From: Silvimonas sp. | GTDB taxonomy: Bacteria; Pseudomonadota; Gammaproteobacteria; Burkholderiales; Chitinibacteraceae | Assembly: GCA_030151005.1 (NCBI GenBank) | Contig: JASLES010000329.1 | Location: forward strand, 1-8,574 | DNA length: 8,574 nucleotides | Reading direction: 5' to 3' | Shown here: piece after piece, positions 1-6,290 of the stretch | How positions within the stretch are numbered: the first letter of the stretch is position 1 | Layout: every line of letters begins with the position of its first letter | Position numbers and translations under genes: made by a program | The notes under the pieces: model-generated | Seen by the model: the letters and a program-made list of their open reading frames with translations, nothing else | What the model was told of the DNA's origin: nothing | Databases searched by the model: none

Positions 1-1164
1 ATTTGCCGGATGGCATTTGGCGTGTGGGGGGCGAATGTCCCTGCGGTAATTCGCGGCCTGATCGCGGTGGCCTGGTATGGCATTCAGACTTTTCTGGCCT
101 CCAGCGCGCTGACCATTGTGCTGGTGCGTTTTTTCCCCGGCCTTGAAAGCCTGAGTCACAGCCAGTTTGCCGGTTTGTCTTACCTGGGCTGGATGGGTTT
201 CATGATCATGTGGGTGCTGCAAGCCATTGTGTTCTGGAATGGCATGGAGACCATCAAGAAGTTCATCGACTGGGCTGGCCCTGCGGTCTATATCGTGATG
301 GCTGCGCTGGCAGTGTGGATTGTCATGAAGGCCGGGCCAGGCAAGATCACGCTGAATCTGGGTGAAGTGAAATACCACGGGCTGGCTGTAATCGGCCCCA
401 TGATTACGGCCATTGCGCTGGTGGTGTCGTATTTTTCTGGCCCGATGCTCAACTTTGGCGATTTCTCCCGCTATGGCAAATCTTTCAGCGAGGTCAAACG
501 CGGCAATTTCTGGGGTTTGCCAATCAACTTCCTGGCGTTTTCCATTGTCACGGTCGTGATCACGTCCGGCACCATTCCGGTCTTTGGCCAGATGATTACC
601 GACCCGATTCAGGTGGTGGCAAAAATCGACAACACTACGGTGGCCGTCCTGGGCGCGTTCACCTTTGTCACCGCCACCATCGGCATCAATATCGTCGCCA
701 ATTTTGTTTCGCCGGCGTTCGATTTCTCTAACTGCAACCCAGGTAAGGTGTCCTTTCGCACCGGTGGCTTCATTGCTGCGATTGGCTCGGTGTTCATTAC
801 CCCGTGGAACCTGTTCAATTCGCCAGACGTCATCCACTACACGCTCGACACGCTGGCCGCGTTCATTGGCCCCTTGTTCGGCATCTTGCTGGCTGACTTT
901 TACCTGGTGCGCGAACAGAAAATCGAAATCGATGATCTGTACAAAGACGGCCCGAGCTCTGCCTACTGGTACGACGGCGGCGTGAACAAGCGCGCCGTGA
1001 TGGCACTCATCCCCTCTGTGGCTGCCGGTTTGCTGATCACCTTTGCCGGCATCAAATCACTGGCGGATTTCAACTGGTTTATTGGCTGCGCGCTGGGTGG
1101 CGTTGCCTATCTGGCCCTGATGAAAGCCCCGATGCCAGCCCGTGCGGCGCGACAAGTGGCTTGA
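1..1164 (+). CDS. NCS1-family nucleobase/allantoin-type cation symporter, 5' end cut by window
   Basis: The frame is open from the first base (Ile-Cys-Arg-Met-Ala-Phe-Gly...) to a TGA at 1162-1164, so the ATG at 10 is internal and the true start lies left of the window. About 387 residues are present; NCS1 proteins are usually about 480-500, so roughly 100 N-terminal residues are missing. Family marks are FGVWGANVPAVIRG at the left edge, a VANFVSPAFDFSN segment followed by FRTGG, a TPWNLF motif, and the late GPLFGILLADFYLVR helix followed by DDLY. About ten hydrophobic membrane segments are visible, as expected for this 12-helix inner-membrane family. NCS1 carriers import purines, pyrimidines, allantoin, hydantoins or thiamine with Na+ or H+. 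The substrate cannot be told from this fragment, and no catabolic neighbour is visible. The gene ends 15 bp before a strong terminator. The family is confident; the substrate is unknown. Confidence 0.93.
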   Translation: MCRMAFGVWGANVPAVIRGLIAVAWYGIQTFLASSALTIVLVRFFPGLESLSHSQFAGLSYLGWMGFMIMWVLQAIVFWNGMETIKKFIDWAGPAVYIVMAALAVWIVMKAGPGKITLNLGEVKYHGLAVIGPMITAIALVVSYFSGPMLNFGDFSRYGKSFSEVKRGNFWGLPINFLAFSIVTVVITSGTIPVFGQMITDPIQVVAKIDNTTVAVLGAFTFVTATIGINIVANFVSPAFDFSNCNPGKVSFRTGGFIAAIGSVFITPWNLFNSPDVIHYTLDTLAAFIGPLFGILLADFYLVREQKIEIDDLYKDGPSSAYWYDGGVNKRAVMALIPSVAAGLLITFAGIKSLADFNWFIGCALGGVAYLALMKAPMPARAARQVA

Positions 1165-1178
1165 CCACGCAAGGCTTG

Positions 1179-1216
1179 AAACAAAACACCCCGGTTCTGG
1201 CCGGGGTGTTTTGTTT
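1179..1216. terminator. Bidirectional intrinsic terminator between permease and PilZ gene
   Basis: A perfect 16-bp inverted repeat (1179-1194 with 1201-1216) has a 6-base loop, TTCTGG. The GC-rich core CACCCCGG/CCGGGGTG is flanked by A-rich and T-rich arms, so a U-rich 3' arm is produced on either strand. It lies between two convergent genes and probably ends both transcripts. Confidence 0.92.
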
Positions 1217-1239
1217 GGGGCGACACAAAATACGACGGA

Positions 1240-1650
1240 TTACCGCAGCGCTCGCGCCTGCGACGGGTAACGCTTGATCAGTTCGTCAATCAAGCGGTTT
1301 TCAACCGTCTTGTCTGCGTCAGTAAATTGCAGGCCCAGCCGGAAACAGCGCGAGGCGCCGTCGTGCACGGCATAGATCACGCGCACTTCCAGTTGCAGAA
1401 ACTGCACCACACCACCCTGCGCGATCGGCGTTTGGGGCGGGACTTCCAGAAAAAGCGCACCGGTCCAGCCAACCGGCAGGTTGTGTTCACAGTGCATGGC
1501 CATGCCGCCCGCTGCGATATTTACGCTACGCCCCTGCCGTTTCAGGTTGCCGCCGGCCAGCGCGGCGCGCCAACGCACCGGAATGCGAACGATCCGTGCC
1601 TGATTGCTATCTAGTTTTGGGTCTCTGGCTTGGGTAAGGACGGAGTCCAT
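1240..1650 (-). CDS. PilZ-domain protein (probable c-di-GMP receptor)
   Basis: This small stand-alone protein of 136 residues has a single PilZ domain over most of its length. PilZ domains bind cyclic di-GMP and typically control motility, exopolysaccharide or pilus function. The RxxxR motif is visible as RIPVR (residues 22-26). The second motif, usually (D/N)xSxxG, appears as N44-I-A46-A-G-G49, with Ala in place of the usual Ser. A beta-rich body follows (ALFLEVP, LEVRVIYAV, FRLGLQFT), then a short C-terminal helix. The ATG at 1650 has no strong Shine-Dalgarno sequence upstream. A TAGAAT -10-like hexamer lies about 45 bp upstream on the minus strand without a good -35 partner. The gene sits downstream of metE in the same direction, but the metE terminator and about 200 bp separate them, so an operon is unlikely. 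The domain call is fairly sure; ligand binding is inferred, and the target process is unknown. Confidence 0.85.
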   Translation of the reverse strand: MDSVLTQARDPKLDSNQARIVRIPVRWRAALAGGNLKRQGRSVNIAAGGMAMHCEHNLPVGWTGALFLEVPPQTPIAQGGVVQFLQLEVRVIYAVHDGASRCFRLGLQFTDADKTVENRLIDELIKRYPSQARALR

Positions 1651-1849
1651 GGGCTTGCTTTTTGTTATGAAGTTTTATGCGGAAACGCAAAGGATTCTAA
1701 CCGGTTTTATGATGAGACCCTCGACTACCGTAGCAAGTGTTGGAACTATGACACGCCCTCTCCCCACCCCAATGCAAACGGCATTTTTTCTTTCTTGATC
1801 ATGGCCTTACGCGCAAGAAAACCAGCACAAATCCACGCCGCACCAATGC
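1651..1849. other. Intergenic region upstream of the PilZ gene, no gene seen
   Basis: This gap lies between the metE terminator and the PilZ start. I found no convincing coding frame, tRNA or repeat. It probably holds the PilZ promoter on the minus strand, but only an isolated -10-like element (TAGAAT on the minus strand, 1694-1699) could be seen. A short AATGC/GCATT hairpin followed by a T-run at 1771-1790 looks like a weak plus-strand terminator, with no plus-strand gene to serve. Confidence 0.5.
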
Positions 1850-1876
1850 AAAAGCCCGGTATTTCACCGGGCTTTT
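1850..1876 (-). terminator. Intrinsic terminator of metE
   Basis: A perfect 11-bp stem (AAAAGCCCGGT at 1850-1860 with ACCGGGCTTTT at 1866-1876) and a 5-base loop begin 24 bp past the metE stop. Read on the minus strand, the stem ends in a short U-run. The T-rich arm on the plus strand would also allow termination in that direction, but no plus-strand gene ends here. Confidence 0.88.
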
Positions 1877-1899
1877 CTTTACAACGCCAACAAACAAAC

Positions 1900-4245
1900 T
1901 CAGTGCGCGCAATCGCAGTTGCCGCTGTGCGCATGCGCCCGATACGGGCTGGTGTCTGCAGCCAGTTGACCATCGCGCGCCAGTTCCGCACGGGCGCGGC
2001 GCGTGGCGTCGAGCATGGTAGACAGCGCGGCTTCGGTCTCTGGCCAGCCACGGGTTTTCAAACCGCAATCCGGGTTGATCCACAAACGTGCTGCCGGTAC
2101 GACTTCTGCGGCCTTGCGGATCAGCCGCAGCATGTCATCCACCGGCGGTACGCGCGGGCTGTGGATGTCGTACACACCGGGGCCAATTTCGTTGGGATAG
2201 GCAAATTCGCCAAACCCGGCCAGCAGTTCCATGTCTGAACGTGAGGTTTCAATGGTGATGACATCAGCATCCAGTGCGGCAATGGCCGGCAGGATGTCGT
2301 TGAACTCCGAATAGCACATGTGTGTGTGGATCTGGGTTTCGTCCGCCACCCCGCTGGCCGAGACGCGGAATGCTTCGCCCGCCCAGTCCAGATACTTGAA
2401 CCAGTCACGCTTTTTCAGCGGCAGACCTTCGCGAAAGGCCGGTTCATCAATCTGGATCACGCGGATGCCAGCGTGTTCCAGATCAACGACTTCGTCACGA
2501 ATGGCCAGCGCAATCTGCAACGTGATATCGCTGCGCGGCAGATCGTTGCGCACAAAAGACCATTGCAGAATCGTCACCGGCCCCGTCAGCATGCCTTTCA
2601 TGGGCTTGCGGGTCAGGCTTTGGGCGTATTGGCTCCACGCCACGGTCATGGGCGTCGGGCGGGAAACATCTCCAAACAACACCGGCGGCTTGACGCAGCG
2701 ACTGCCATAACTTTGCACCCAGCCATTGCGGGTAAAAGCAAAGCCAGAGAGTTGCTCACCAAAGTATTCGACCATGTCGTTGCGCTCTGGCTCGCCATGT
2801 ACCAGCACATCCAGGCCAAGACGCTCTTGTTTTTCGACCACGAGGCGAATCTCGGCCTGCATGGCGGCGCGGTAATCGGCTTCTGGCAGTTCGCCACGCT
2901 TGAACGCGGCGCGGGCGGCACGAATTTCTGCGGTCTGCGGAAAGCTGCCAATGGTGGTGGTCGGCAAGGGCGGCAGGTTCAGCCACGCTTGTTGTTTTTG
3001 CTGACGCACACCAAACGCCGACGCACGCTGTGCATCACGGGCCTGCAATCGGGCAACACGGGCCTTGACCGCGGGCTGGTGAATGCGGCTGGAACTGCGC
3101 CGCGAGGCTTGGGCGGCATCCGATGCGGCCAGTACCGCGCCAATGCTGCTGGCGCCTTCAGTCAGGCCGCGCTTGAGATGAGCGACTTCAGCCAGTTTCT
3201 GGCGTGCAAAGGCCAGCCATGAAACCAGTTCACGATCCAGTGCGGTTTCGTTACCCAGATCAACCGGGCTGTGCAACAGCGATGAACTGGATGCCACCCA
3301 TAGTTTGTCACCCAGTTGAGCCCTGGCCCGTTCCAGGGTGGCCAACGATGCGCTCAGATCGTTTGCCCAGATATTGCGGCCATCGACCGCACCCAGCGAC
3401 AACACCTTGTCTGCGGGCCATTGGGCAAGAAAGGTCTCCAGTTGTTGCGGCGCGCGGACCAGATCCAGATGCAAACCCGCCACCGGCAAGCCCGCCAGCA
3501 GCGCGGCGTGGTCGGCTACGCTTTCAAAATAGGTGCCCAACAAGATCTTCAGGCCAGCCTGAGAGAACTCGCGATACACCGGCGCAAAACCGTCCACCCA
3601 GGCCTGCGGCAGTTCCAGAGCAAGAATGGGTTCATCCAGTTGCACCCACTCGACGCCGCGCGCGGCCAGTTTTTCCAGAATACGGCGGTAAGCCGGCACA
3701 ATGCGCCCCAGCAAAGACAGCGTATCCAGCCCCGGTGTCTTGCTCTTGGCCAGGTACAAAAAGGTCAGCGGGCCAATCAGCACCGGTTTGACAGTGTGGC
3801 CTTGCGAGCGCGCTTCATCCACTTCATAGAAGAACCAGTCCACACCGCCATCAAAGCGGGTTTGCGCATCCAGTTCCGGCACCAGGTAGTGGTAGTTGGT
3901 ATCAAACCACTTGGTCATTTCCAGCGCGGGTTGGCCGGCGTTGCCCCGGGCCAGTTCAAAGTACTGCTTGAGCGTGAGTTTTTGCGCATCAAACCCAAAG
4001 CGCGGCGGAATAGCGCCCAGCAATACAGCGGTATTGAGCATCTGGTCATACCAGGCAAAGTCCCCGGCGGCGACAAAATCAAGACCTGCGTCCCGCTGCC
4101 ATGCCCAATGGGTGCGGCGCAGCTCTGCGCCGGTTTTGGTCAGCGCGGCTTCGTCGATATCGCCGCGCCAGAATTTTTCTTGCGCAAATTTGAGTTCACG
4201 CTGTGCGCCAATGCGCGGAAAACCCAGAACATGAGCCTTGGTCAT
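1900..4245 (-). CDS. metE: Cobalamin-independent methionine synthase (5-methyltetrahydropteroyltriglutamate--homocysteine methyltransferase)
   Basis: MetE transfers the methyl group of 5-methyl-tetrahydropteroyltri-glutamate directly to homocysteine, the last step of methionine synthesis, without B12. The protein is cytosolic and built of two TIM-like barrels. The N-terminal barrel opens with GFPRIGAQRELK (residues 8-19); the catalytic C-terminal barrel starts near LPTTTIGSFPQT. The zinc ligands are all present: H642 and C644 in THMCYSEF, E666 in TIETSRS and C727 in INPDCGLKTR. Each is offset by one from E. coli H641, C643, E665 and C726. The frame is open to an ATG at 4263, but the ATG at 4245 is preferred (781 residues) because GGAG lies 6 bases before it and the protein then begins MTKAHVLGFPRIG, like known MetE. 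It is about 28 residues longer than E. coli MetE (753), nearly all of it a C-terminal tail ending HAHSGNCDCAH. It is divergent from metR and probably MetR-activated. Confidence 0.97.
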   Translation of the reverse strand: MTKAHVLGFPRIGAQRELKFAQEKFWRGDIDEAALTKTGAELRRTHWAWQRDAGLDFVAAGDFAWYDQMLNTAVLLGAIPPRFGFDAQKLTLKQYFELARGNAGQPALEMTKWFDTNYHYLVPELDAQTRFDGGVDWFFYEVDEARSQGHTVKPVLIGPLTFLYLAKSKTPGLDTLSLLGRIVPAYRRILEKLAARGVEWVQLDEPILALELPQAWVDGFAPVYREFSQAGLKILLGTYFESVADHAALLAGLPVAGLHLDLVRAPQQLETFLAQWPADKVLSLGAVDGRNIWANDLSASLATLERARAQLGDKLWVASSSSLLHSPVDLGNETALDRELVSWLAFARQKLAEVAHLKRGLTEGASSIGAVLAASDAAQASRRSSSRIHQPAVKARVARLQARDAQRASAFGVRQQKQQAWLNLPPLPTTTIGSFPQTAEIRAARAAFKRGELPEADYRAAMQAEIRLVVEKQERLGLDVLVHGEPERNDMVEYFGEQLSGFAFTRNGWVQSYGSRCVKPPVLFGDVSRPTPMTVAWSQYAQSLTRKPMKGMLTGPVTILQWSFVRNDLPRSDITLQIALAIRDEVVDLEHAGIRVIQIDEPAFREGLPLKKRDWFKYLDWAGEAFRVSASGVADETQIHTHMCYSEFNDILPAIAALDADVITIETSRSDMELLAGFGEFAYPNEIGPGVYDIHSPRVPPVDDMLRLIRKAAEVVPAARLWINPDCGLKTRGWPETEAALSTMLDATRRARAELARDGQLAADTSPYRAHAHSGNCDCAH

Positions 4246-4251
4246 GATTTT

Positions 4252-4255
4252 CTCC
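4252..4255 (-). promoter_or_regulatory. metE ribosome binding site (decides the start)
   Basis: On the minus strand GGAG is followed by a 6-base spacer and the ATG at 4245. The alternative in-frame ATG at 4263 has no comparable purine-rich site, so it is unlikely to be used. Confidence 0.8.
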
Positions 4256-4272
4256 GTATCCATGAATTTGGC

Positions 4273-4302
4273 TTGTCATCATGAACGCCACCCCGTTATG
4301 AT
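4273..4302 (+). promoter_or_regulatory. Candidate metR promoter
   Basis: TTGTCA (4273-4278) and TATGAT (4297-4302) each match 5 of 6 sigma70 consensus bases, with an 18-bp spacer. Transcription would start around 4308-4310, about 32 bases before the metR ATG. The -10 overlaps the MetR-type box at 4299-4311, which would fit MetR repressing its own gene, as in enteric bacteria. Confidence 0.6.
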
Positions 4303-4306
4303 TCAA
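4278..4306 (-). promoter_or_regulatory. Candidate metE promoter (weak, activator-dependent type)
   Basis: Read on the minus strand, TTGAAT (plus 4301-4306) is separated by 17 bp from CATGAT (plus 4278-4283). Each hexamer matches 4 of 6 sigma70 consensus bases. A poor promoter would fit a gene needing MetR for activation, and the MetR-type box overlaps its -35. The assignment rests on hexamer matching only. Confidence 0.4.
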
Positions 4307-4311
4307 ATTCA
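4299..4311. promoter_or_regulatory. Candidate MetR operator
   Basis: TGATTCAAATTCA matches the MetR box TGAA-N5-TTCA at 7 of 8 fixed positions. An additional TTCA half-site at 4317-4320, spaced 9 bases from the TTCA at 4308-4311, suggests a second, weaker site (4308-4320), and metE regions in enteric bacteria also carry two sites. The box overlaps the metR -10 and the candidate metE -35, the position expected for a shared operator. The MetR consensus is from knowledge of the family; its use here is inference. Confidence 0.6.
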
Positions 4312-4341
4312 AAATATTCACCATCATCATGAGAGCCAATC

Positions 4342-5262
4342 ATGCAATCGCTGCTGGAGCTGCGCCACCTCAAAACGCTGGCCGCCATCCATGACCACAA
4401 AAGTATTACGCGCGCGGCAGAGCGCTTGCATCTGACGCAATCGGCCATCTCGCATCAACTACGCCTGCTGGAAGATCACTACGGTGTGCCGCTGTTGACG
4501 CGCAAGGGCAGCACGCTGACGTTTACGCCGGCCGGGGAAAAACTGTTATTGCTGGCGCAAACCGTCATGCCGCAGGTGAACGCAGCCGAGCGCGATATAG
4601 CCAAACTGCGCGAGGGTGAAGCCGGCCAGTTGCGCATTGCCGTGGAATGCCACACTTGTTTTGACTGGCTGATGCCGGCCATGGATATTTTTCGGGAGCG
4701 CTGGCCAGAGGTGGAACTGGATATCGTCTCCGGCTTTCATGCCGATCCGGTCGGGCTGTTGTTTGAAGACCGCGCTGATCTGGCGATTGTGTCCGAGCTG
4801 GAACCTGAACCGCGCGTAGTGCATCACCCCTTGTTTGTCAGCGAGATGATTGGCCTTGTCGCCCGGGACCACCCCTTGGCCGAAAAAGACTGGCTGGATG
4901 CCACCGACTTTGCCGGCGAGACACTGATCACCTATCCCGTGCCGGATGACATGCTTGATCTGATCCGCAAAGTGCTACGCCCGGCCGGTGTAAACCCGCC
5001 GCGCCGCACTACCGAACTGACCGTCGCGATCTTGCAACTGGTGGCCAGCCGGCGCGGCATTGCTGCACTGCCGCACTGGAGTGTGCAGCCGTATCTGGAG
5101 CGGGGCTACGTGGTGGCCAAGCCGGTCACTGAACACGGTTTGACCAGCGAGCTTTACGCCGCGGTGGCGGCCGAGCGCGCAGAAGTGGCGTATTTGCAGG
5201 AGTTTGTGAGCATTGTGCGCACCGTCAGCGCCAAGGAACTACCTGGCGTTACGCTGTTGTAG
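4342..5262 (+). CDS. metR: LysR-family methionine regulator MetR
   Basis: MetR is a LysR-type DNA-binding regulator of methionine genes, using homocysteine as co-effector to activate metE and related genes. The protein has 306 residues, close to the usual 300-317. The N-terminal winged helix-turn-helix spans about residues 1-65 (LKTLAAIHDHKSITRAAERL, then LTQSAISHQLRLLEDHYG and the LLTRKG wing). A linker helix and the effector-binding domain follow, with the characteristic start LRIAVECHTCFDWLMPAMD, then VSGFHADPVGLL. The ATG at 4342 is preceded by GAGAG with a 6-base spacer. It is divergent from metE across 96 bp, the classical arrangement, and this supports the name. No clear intrinsic terminator follows its TAG, so readthrough into the ferritin-like gene is possible. 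Confidence 0.95.
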   Translation: MQSLLELRHLKTLAAIHDHKSITRAAERLHLTQSAISHQLRLLEDHYGVPLLTRKGSTLTFTPAGEKLLLLAQTVMPQVNAAERDIAKLREGEAGQLRIAVECHTCFDWLMPAMDIFRERWPEVELDIVSGFHADPVGLLFEDRADLAIVSELEPEPRVVHHPLFVSEMIGLVARDHPLAEKDWLDATDFAGETLITYPVPDDMLDLIRKVLRPAGVNPPRRTTELTVAILQLVASRRGIAALPHWSVQPYLERGYVVAKPVTEHGLTSELYAAVAAERAEVAYLQEFVSIVRTVSAKELPGVTLL

Positions 5263-5392
5263 GAATAAACCTCCCCCCAAAAAGCCGGATGCGCTCTACG
5301 CAAGCGGGTGGCGAATCCACTAAAAATGAAGTGTCATCCCGCACTGCGGGAAAACCGTTGATTGCACAACGCTGTGCAAATCGCCCACCGAA

Positions 5393-5419
5393 GGTCTGTT
5401 GTAGACCATACAGCAGACC
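5393..5419 (+). promoter_or_regulatory. 11-bp hairpin just upstream of the ferritin-like gene
   Basis: GGTCTGTTGTA (5393-5403) pairs with TACAGCAGACC (5409-5419) through 10 Watson-Crick pairs and one G-U, around a 5-base loop. No U-run follows, so it is not a typical terminator for metR. It ends 6 bases before the ribosome binding site of the next gene, so it may affect translation or RNA stability. Confidence 0.5.
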
Positions 5420-5425
5420 GGTCTG
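5414..5425. repeat. Perfect 12-bp palindrome CAGACCGGTCTG
   Basis: The sequence equals its own reverse complement over all 12 bases. It overlaps the 3' arm of the preceding hairpin and touches the ribosome binding site of the ferritin-like gene. It could be a dimeric repressor site, or could let GGTCT (5420-5424) compete for AGACC (5403-5407). Chance occurrence is possible. Confidence 0.5.
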
Positions 5426-5435
5426 GAGAAGGCTT

Positions 5436-6263
5436 ATGACACTTCCCGCTGCCGAAACCCTGTCCTGGCATTTTCAGGACATTGATTTTTCCCGCATCGA
5501 ACCCGATCGCATCCAGCACAACGAAACCCTGTTCTATCTGTTGATCGCTTCTTCGTTCATTGAAAGCGGTGCAGATCTATACACCACCAACCTGGTGGCG
5601 TTCTTTGCCGACGATCCGGAGGTCTCGGTCTGGTTGCAAAACCGCTGGGAAAAAGAAGAAATGCAACACGGCCAGGTGTTGCGTGCCTACGTGCAGCACG
5701 TCTGGCCGCAGTTTCCGTGGCAGGCAGCGTTTGATGATTTCTTTGCCGAGTACGCCGCACTGTGCGTGGCTGAAGAACTGGAGCCCACACGCGCTCAGGA
5801 ACTGGCGGCGCGTTGCGTGGTGGAAACCGGCACATCCAGCCTCTATCGCGCCATCATGAGTTGTACCGACGAGCCGGTGCTGCGGCAGATCACCGACCAT
5901 ATCCGGCGGGATGAAGTAACCCACTACAAGCACTTCTATCACTACTTTTTGCGCTACCGCGAGACCGAGCAACTGACCCGGCGCAAGACGCTGGGCACGC
6001 TCTATCGCCGCCTGCTGGAGCTGCGCAACAGTGACGCCGAGATTGCCCTGCGCCATGCCTTCAACCATCACAACCCGACCGCACCAGCGGGATATCGCCG
6101 GCGCATCAACCGGGCGGTCAGCGGCATGATCCGCCGCAATTTGCCTGTCGACATGACCATCAAGATGTTGCTCAAACCGTTGCTGCTGACGCCCCAGGTG
6201 CAAAAAGCGCTGCAATGGCCATTGCAGGGTGTGACCCAAGTGTTTTTGCGCATGCCGATCTGA
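5436..6263 (+). CDS. Ferritin-like di-iron carboxylate protein of unknown function
   Basis: This 275-residue, mainly helical soluble protein has the full ligand pattern of the ferritin-like/di-iron oxidase superfamily: E43 in SFIESGADLY, E75-M-Q-H78 in WEKEEMQHGQ, E130 in VVETGTSSLYRAI, and E160-V-T-H163 in RRDEVTHYKHF. The two E/ExxH pairs are spaced about 30 residues apart, as in a four-helix bundle. The WEKEEMQHG and DEVTHYKH segments recall acyl-ACP desaturases and related oxygenases more than iron-storage ferritins. Likely roles are O2-dependent oxidation or desaturation of an unknown substrate, or peroxide/iron handling. The basic C-terminal third (RRRINRAVSGMIRR and onward) has no recognised domain. 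The frame is open upstream to an ATG at 5289, but the ATG at 5436 is chosen because GGAGAAGG precedes it and the upstream 49 residues look non-coding. It lies 173 bp after metR in the same direction. The fold is fairly sure; the function is unknown. Confidence 0.82.
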   Translation: MTLPAAETLSWHFQDIDFSRIEPDRIQHNETLFYLLIASSFIESGADLYTTNLVAFFADDPEVSVWLQNRWEKEEMQHGQVLRAYVQHVWPQFPWQAAFDDFFAEYAALCVAEELEPTRAQELAARCVVETGTSSLYRAIMSCTDEPVLRQITDHIRRDEVTHYKHFYHYFLRYRETEQLTRRKTLGTLYRRLLELRNSDAEIALRHAFNHHNPTAPAGYRRRINRAVSGMIRRNLPVDMTIKMLLKPLLLTPQVQKALQWPLQGVTQVFLRMPI

Positions 6264-6290
6264 TTGATCGGTCCCGGATATCCAGCCGCA

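Larger units (their letters stand above)
5263..5435 (+). promoter_or_regulatory. Structured leader candidate between metR and the ferritin-like gene
   Basis: This 173-bp gap can fold, on the plus strand, into a branched structure. A closing helix pairs GGTGGCGA (5307-5314) with TCGCCCACC (5381-5389, one bulged C). It encloses three hairpins: CACT/AGTG (5318-5321 with 5330-5333), CCCGC/GCGGG (5338-5342 with 5346-5350) and TTGCACA/TGTGCAA (5362-5368 with 5373-5379). A separate 11-bp hairpin follows at 5393-5419, then the ribosome binding site (GGAGAAGG, 5425-5432). AAGCC at 5282-5286 could also pair with GGCTT at 5431-5435, just before the ATG. No known riboswitch class is matched well. CCCGCACTG (5338-5346) and TACAGCAGACCGGTC (5409-5423) only partly resemble cobalamin-riboswitch core and B12-box elements. 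The base pairs were read by eye; function is inference, and the gap could also be an ordinary promoter region. Confidence 0.35.

Noticed and set aside
1675..1735. A c-di-GMP riboswitch near the PilZ gene, suggested by AACGCAAAGG and a GAAA-capped TGCG/CGCA hairpin followed by TACCGTAGC
   Set aside because: The pieces are on the plus strand, opposite to the PilZ gene, and the 5' half of the known riboswitch (GGGCAAACC) is missing.
1771..1790. A plus-strand terminator (AATGC/GCATT followed by a T-run)
   Set aside because: The stem is only 5 bp and AT-rich, and no plus-strand gene ends upstream of it.
4246..4263. metE start at the upstream ATG (4263)
   Set aside because: The ATG at 4245 has a GGAG at proper spacing and gives the family-typical N-terminus.
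2320..4284. Long plus-strand open frames antisense to metE (2320-3222 and 3316-4284)
   Set aside because: They lie wholly or almost wholly opposite metE, encode Arg/Gln/His-rich sequence with no recognisable domain, and are explained by the GC-rich codon bias of the true gene.
5289..5435. A 49-residue N-terminal extension of the ferritin-like protein from the ATG at 5289
   Set aside because: The residues show no family-like pattern, the stretch is full of inverted repeats, the ATG at 5289 lacks a ribosome site, and the ATG at 5436 has GGAGAAGG before it.
5263..5435. A standard cobalamin riboswitch controlling the neighbouring genes
   Set aside because: Only two short stretches resemble it; the GGGAA, GCCACTG and GGGAAGGC elements are absent, and it does not face metE. 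Kept only as an unclassified leader candidate.
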